DNA from: Arthrinium phaeospermum
Taxonomy: Eukaryota; Ascomycota; Sordariomycetes; Amphisphaeriales; Apiosporaceae
Direction of reading: 5' to 3'
Assembly: GCA_006503535.1 (NCBI GenBank)
Contig: QYRS01000001.1
Span: 3,968,001-4,032,000, forward strand
Length of the DNA: 64,000 nt
Below, piece after piece: positions 60,393 through 64,000 of this stretch; positions within the stretch are counted from its first letter, which is position 1; each line of letters starts with the position of its first letter. The notes under the pieces are model-generated. The model worked only from the letters and a program-made list of their open reading frames with translations, had not been told where the DNA came from and ran no database searches. The translations under genes and the position numbers were made by a program.

Positions 60393-63300
60393 ATGAACGA
60401 CGAACGCGACAGAGAGCCCAATGGCGGGCAGCGGTCTGGCGGCGGGCGCGCCCCCTTCTACCGGCTGAACTCCAACCAAAGCGGCTCAAGTGTCTTTGAG
60501 GATGTCGAAATGGCGCAAGATGAGGTACGACTCTTAGATGCACTGGATCCAAGACCAAGACTCGTCTACTCTACCTGTAGAATATGACGCGTTCTGGTTT
60601 ACTGTAAGTCTTCACCGCGGCTAACTCGCATCTTCTCAGCTGTTCTCTGGCCCCGTTGCCGAGAGCTTGCCCTCCAGCATTTCAGCCTTTGCGCATAGGC
60701 GAGGCCGCGCCGATTCCACCACGAGTTTCGTATACTACAACGAGGATGAAGAAGACGTCGTGGAGTTTGAGGACGACGACAGAGCCTCTCATGTGTACGA
60801 CGACGGTTCGGTCGTTATCGACATAGACGACATCCCGTTCGGTCCTGGGCCGGATGACGAAGAAGAGAGCTCCGAAGGACTGCTGGAAACCGCCCTCGAC
60901 CACGAGCATTATGCAATGCGCAGACGATCATCTACCTATTCCAGGAACTCTGTGCACTCCCGGTTGCTTCGAACGGAGAGTGGGCGTACAGATGCAAGCG
61001 GAGGCGGTCGAGGTTACGGACGGGTCAGCCAGAAGCTCTATATGGTGAACGAGGATCTAACGATCGTCATTGCTGGTTTCCGTACGAGCCGTGTTGGTTT
61101 CGCGGTGTATATTTTCCTCTGTATCGCAACATTGGGCTTAGCTTACTTGCTACTGCGCTGGATTCCGAGGTGGCAGGTGAAGCTCATAGGGAAGTCATGC
61201 CCGCTGAGGGAGTGCGAATGGGTTGTCTTGGAAAACCAATGGGGCGAGATGTCAGTGCTACCAGTATCTTCGAGGCTGTACGACCGGTCATTATCGACAG
61301 TCTTTGGGGCCCCCGATAAGATGTATGCGCAGTATCTCGAAGATGACGCCGATCCCATTCTTCCTGAGCTCCGCGTCTTGATCTACCGATACGTGCGATT
61401 CTTCTTCCACCCTCTGAAGGATAAGTTCGTCGTGTCGACCGGTTGGGAAGATCCCAACTGGAAGCGGGTGAGGGCTGTTCGTGCAGGGCTAGACACGGAC
61501 GAGAAAGAGGAGCGGGAGAATGTATTTGGCGCTAATATCATTGATATCGAGCAAAAAACCATCTTTCAGTTGCTGGTGGACGAGGTAAGGCAGCAAGCAC
61601 TCCTGCGCAGCTAGTAGGCTGGCCTCCCGAGTGGTTCTCGGGGCAGATTTTACTTCTATCGTGTTCACGTGTGCTAACCTGGTTCTGGTTCAGGTGTTCC
61701 ACCCGTTCTACATTTTCCAAATTGCCAGTCTGGTCCTATGGTCTCTGGACGAGTATTACTATTACGCAATCTGTATCTTCGTCATGTCGGCTGGTAGTAT
61801 CGTGACTACCCTTATTGAGACTCGCTCTGTTAGTGTCACTGCGATCATCTCTCTCGAACCCAGAGCTAACACATAATAGACAATGAAAAGACTGAGGGAC
61901 ATTTCACGCTTTGAATGCGATGTTCGAGTCATACGCAGCGGATTCTGTAAGTTGCCCATTGTACGCATTGCAAAATCATATGCTAACGGCGAAAAGGGAC
62001 GACGGTTCCCTCTTCCGACTTGGTGCCCGGGGACGTTTACGAAATTAGCGATCCTAGCCTGACGCAGTTCCCCGGTGACAGTTTGCTACTAAGCGGAGAC
62101 TGTATTGTTAACGAGAGCATGCTTACTGGTGAATCCATACCTGTCTCTAAAATACCAGCCACTGACGAGACCCTCCATGAAATGAAGCTTGGAGCCTCGA
62201 CCATCTCATCTGAGGTTGCACGTCACTTCTTGTTCTGCGGAACCAAGATTGTTCGAGTACGCCGACCTCAAGACGAGAGAGATGATCAAGCGGTAGCGCT
62301 TGCCATGGTCGTCCGCACTGGGTTCAACACCACCAAGGGTTCATTGGTTCGGTCGATGCTCTTCCCGAAGCCGTCTGGCTTCAAGTTCTACCGCGATTCT
62401 TTCCGGTACATAGCTGTCATGGGAGGCATAGCAGTCCTTGGATTCATCGTATCATTTGTCAACTTCCTTCGTCTCGGTGTTGCTTGGCATCTCATCGTCG
62501 TACGGGCGTTAGACCTGATCACTATCGTGGTTCCTCCGGCACTTCCTGCGACGCTTACCATTGGTACCAACTTTGCCCTTAGCCGCCTCCGAAAGAAACA
62601 GATATTCTGCATCAGTCCGCAAAGAGTCAATGTCGGTGGAAAGCTCGATGTCATGTGTTTCGACAAAACAGGCACGCTCACCGAAGAAGGCTTAGACGTG
62701 CTTGGAGTGAGGCTCGTATCAAGGTCGACCAACTCGTTCGGAGATGTGGTGTCAAAGGCAGAGTCACTCGTTCCTCGGGCGAACTTTGGAGTCAACGACG
62801 AGAACAGATATGACACAAAGCATGCGGCTCTCTTCACCATGGCCACTTGCCACTCGCTCCGATCTGTCGATGGCGAACTTGTTGGCGACCCCTTGGACCT
62901 CAAGATGTTCGAGTTCACGAAGTGGACCTTTGAGGAAGGCAATCATGGTGGAGGCGATCACGAGGATGAAGAACAAGGGGGGCTGTCACCATCAGTCGCA
63001 CGCCCGCCTCCCGTCACGCTCTACGATACGGATGACTATGGTACTGTCCAAGGTCAAAATGCCCCTATCGAGCTCGGTGTCTTGAAATCGTTCGAGTTTG
63101 TCTCCCACCTGCGAAGAGCGAGTGTTTTGGTTCGCGCATTTGGGCAACAAAGTGTAGACATTTATGTCAAGGGCGCCCCAGAATGCATGAAGGACATTTG
63201 TCGGGCAGACACCTTTCCAACAGACTACGAGGAGTTGCTCTCTCAATACACCCACAAAGGCTACAGAGTCATTGCTGTTGCTACGAAGCACTTGAAGAAA

Positions 63301-64000
63301 TTGTCCTGGGTTAAGACACAGAAGATGAAGCGCGAGCAAGCTGAGAGTGATCTGGATTTCGTTGGGTTCATCATCTTTGAGAACAAGCTGAAACCCACTA
63401 CAGCAGCGGTGCTCAAGGAGCTGACGCAGTCGAATATTGGCTCAATCATGGTCACTGGAGACAACATCTTGACAGCTATCAGTGTTTCGCGGAATTGTGG
63501 GCTGGTCGAACGAGCGGCGCATTGCTTTGTTCCGCATTGTGCCTCAGGAAACTTCCAAGACCCAAATGCTGACATCCAATGGGAGAGCATCGACGATGCG
63601 AACCTCAAGTTGGACAATCGCACGCTGTTGCCACTGCCTCTTTCTTCCGACCAAGACGCTTCGTTGCCGTATGATATCACGAATTTGAGGAACTATTCGT
63701 TGGCCGTGAGCGGCGATGCGTTCCGGTGGGTTGTTGACTTTGCGCCGGCTGACGTACTTCAAAGAATGCTGCTTCGCGGCAAGATCTATGCCAGAATGTC
63801 GCCTGATGAGAAACATGAGCTGGTCGAGAAACTACAAAGCATCGGCTATTGCTGCGGTTTCTGCGGCGATGGTGCAAATGACTGTGGTGCTTTAAAGGCG
63901 GCCGACGTGGGCATCTCGCTCTCGGAAGCCGAGGCATCGGTTGCGGCGCCTTTCACATCTCGCGTCTTTGACATTCGATGTGTGCCTGATGTTATTCGAG
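60393..64000 (+). CDS. YPK9: P5B-type ATPase (Ypk9/ATP13A2 family), 5' part, cut by window end
   Basis: Five exons visible: 60393-60524, 60640-61584, 61694-61828, 61880-61946 and 61997 to the window end, about 1094 codons so far. P5B pumps sit in vacuolar/endolysosomal membranes; ATP13A2 exports polyamines from lysosomes, and yeast Ypk9 protects against metals. The first 140 residues are an acidic disordered tail, followed by the family's extra N-terminal membrane-associated segment (FRTSRVGFAVYIFLCIATLG). Catalytic motifs: LTGES (469-473, actuator), PPALPA in TM4 (606-611, the P5B-type form), DKTGT with the phosphorylated aspartate D649, KGAPE, MVTGDN and GDGANDC (1050-1056). All are intact. 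The C-terminal membrane helices lie beyond the window. Intron 4 (50 nt) has a classic TGCTAACGG branch point. Confidence 0.95.

Noticed and set aside
60581..60603. Possible micro-exon in the P5B ATPase between two short introns
   Set aside because: It is 23 nt and would break the reading frame, and the following intron would be only 36 nt; a single 115-nt intron keeps the frame.

Overview
The window is nuclear DNA of a filamentous ascomycete (Pezizomycotina, most likely Sordariomycetes; genus not resolved). The evidence is short introns (about 50-210 nt) with GT...AG ends and CTNAC-like branch points, pyrimidine-rich leaders, dense GC-rich coding exons between AT-richer spacers, a RIP-type AT-rich relic at the left edge, and fungal families (Zn(II)2Cys6 regulator, 14-TM MFS exporter, fungal class V myosin, Sec59-type dolichol kinase). 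Exon boundaries were worked out by hand from reading frame and splice signals. No tRNA, rRNA, CRISPR array or intact transposon was recognised.

Left part (1-15 kb): a C-to-T-mutated AT-rich relic (1-715), then three lineage-type single-pass membrane proteins of unknown function (1557-2045, 4443-5120, 6707-7297). They are followed by an MFS multidrug-type exporter (8288-10425) and, upstream of it on the same strand, a six-exon Zn(II)2Cys6 transcription factor (12251-14693), a plausible regulator/transporter pair.

Middle (15-45 kb): dolichol kinase (17532-20378), a mucin-like Ser/Thr/Pro-rich surface protein (23595-25100), a FAM32A homologue (25899-26442), a Gly-Ser/Gly-Ala repeat wall protein (28340-29362), an orphan ORF (30205-30807), Rheb GTPase (32594-33295), a 56-residue secreted Cys-Gly peptide (34405-34634), degenerate fragments of a seryl-tRNA synthetase gene (35551-36145) just upstream of the intact gene (37051-38478), a ZUFSP/ZUP1-type peptidase (39668-41140), ITP pyrophosphatase (42184-43025) and the Fap7/AK6 adenylate kinase (43273-44134).

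Right part (45-64 kb): class V myosin (45087-50127), 3-phosphoglycerate dehydrogenase (53379-54996), nucleosome assembly protein NAP1 (56395-57930) and the first 1094 or so codons of a P5B-type ATPase (Ypk9/ATP13A2 family) that runs off the right edge.

Most genes are unrelated housekeeping genes, each with its own promoter; there is no biosynthetic cluster. The least explained items are the decayed seryl-tRNA synthetase fragments, the CxC secreted peptide, the GS/GA wall protein that lacks a visible signal peptide, and the orphan membrane proteins.
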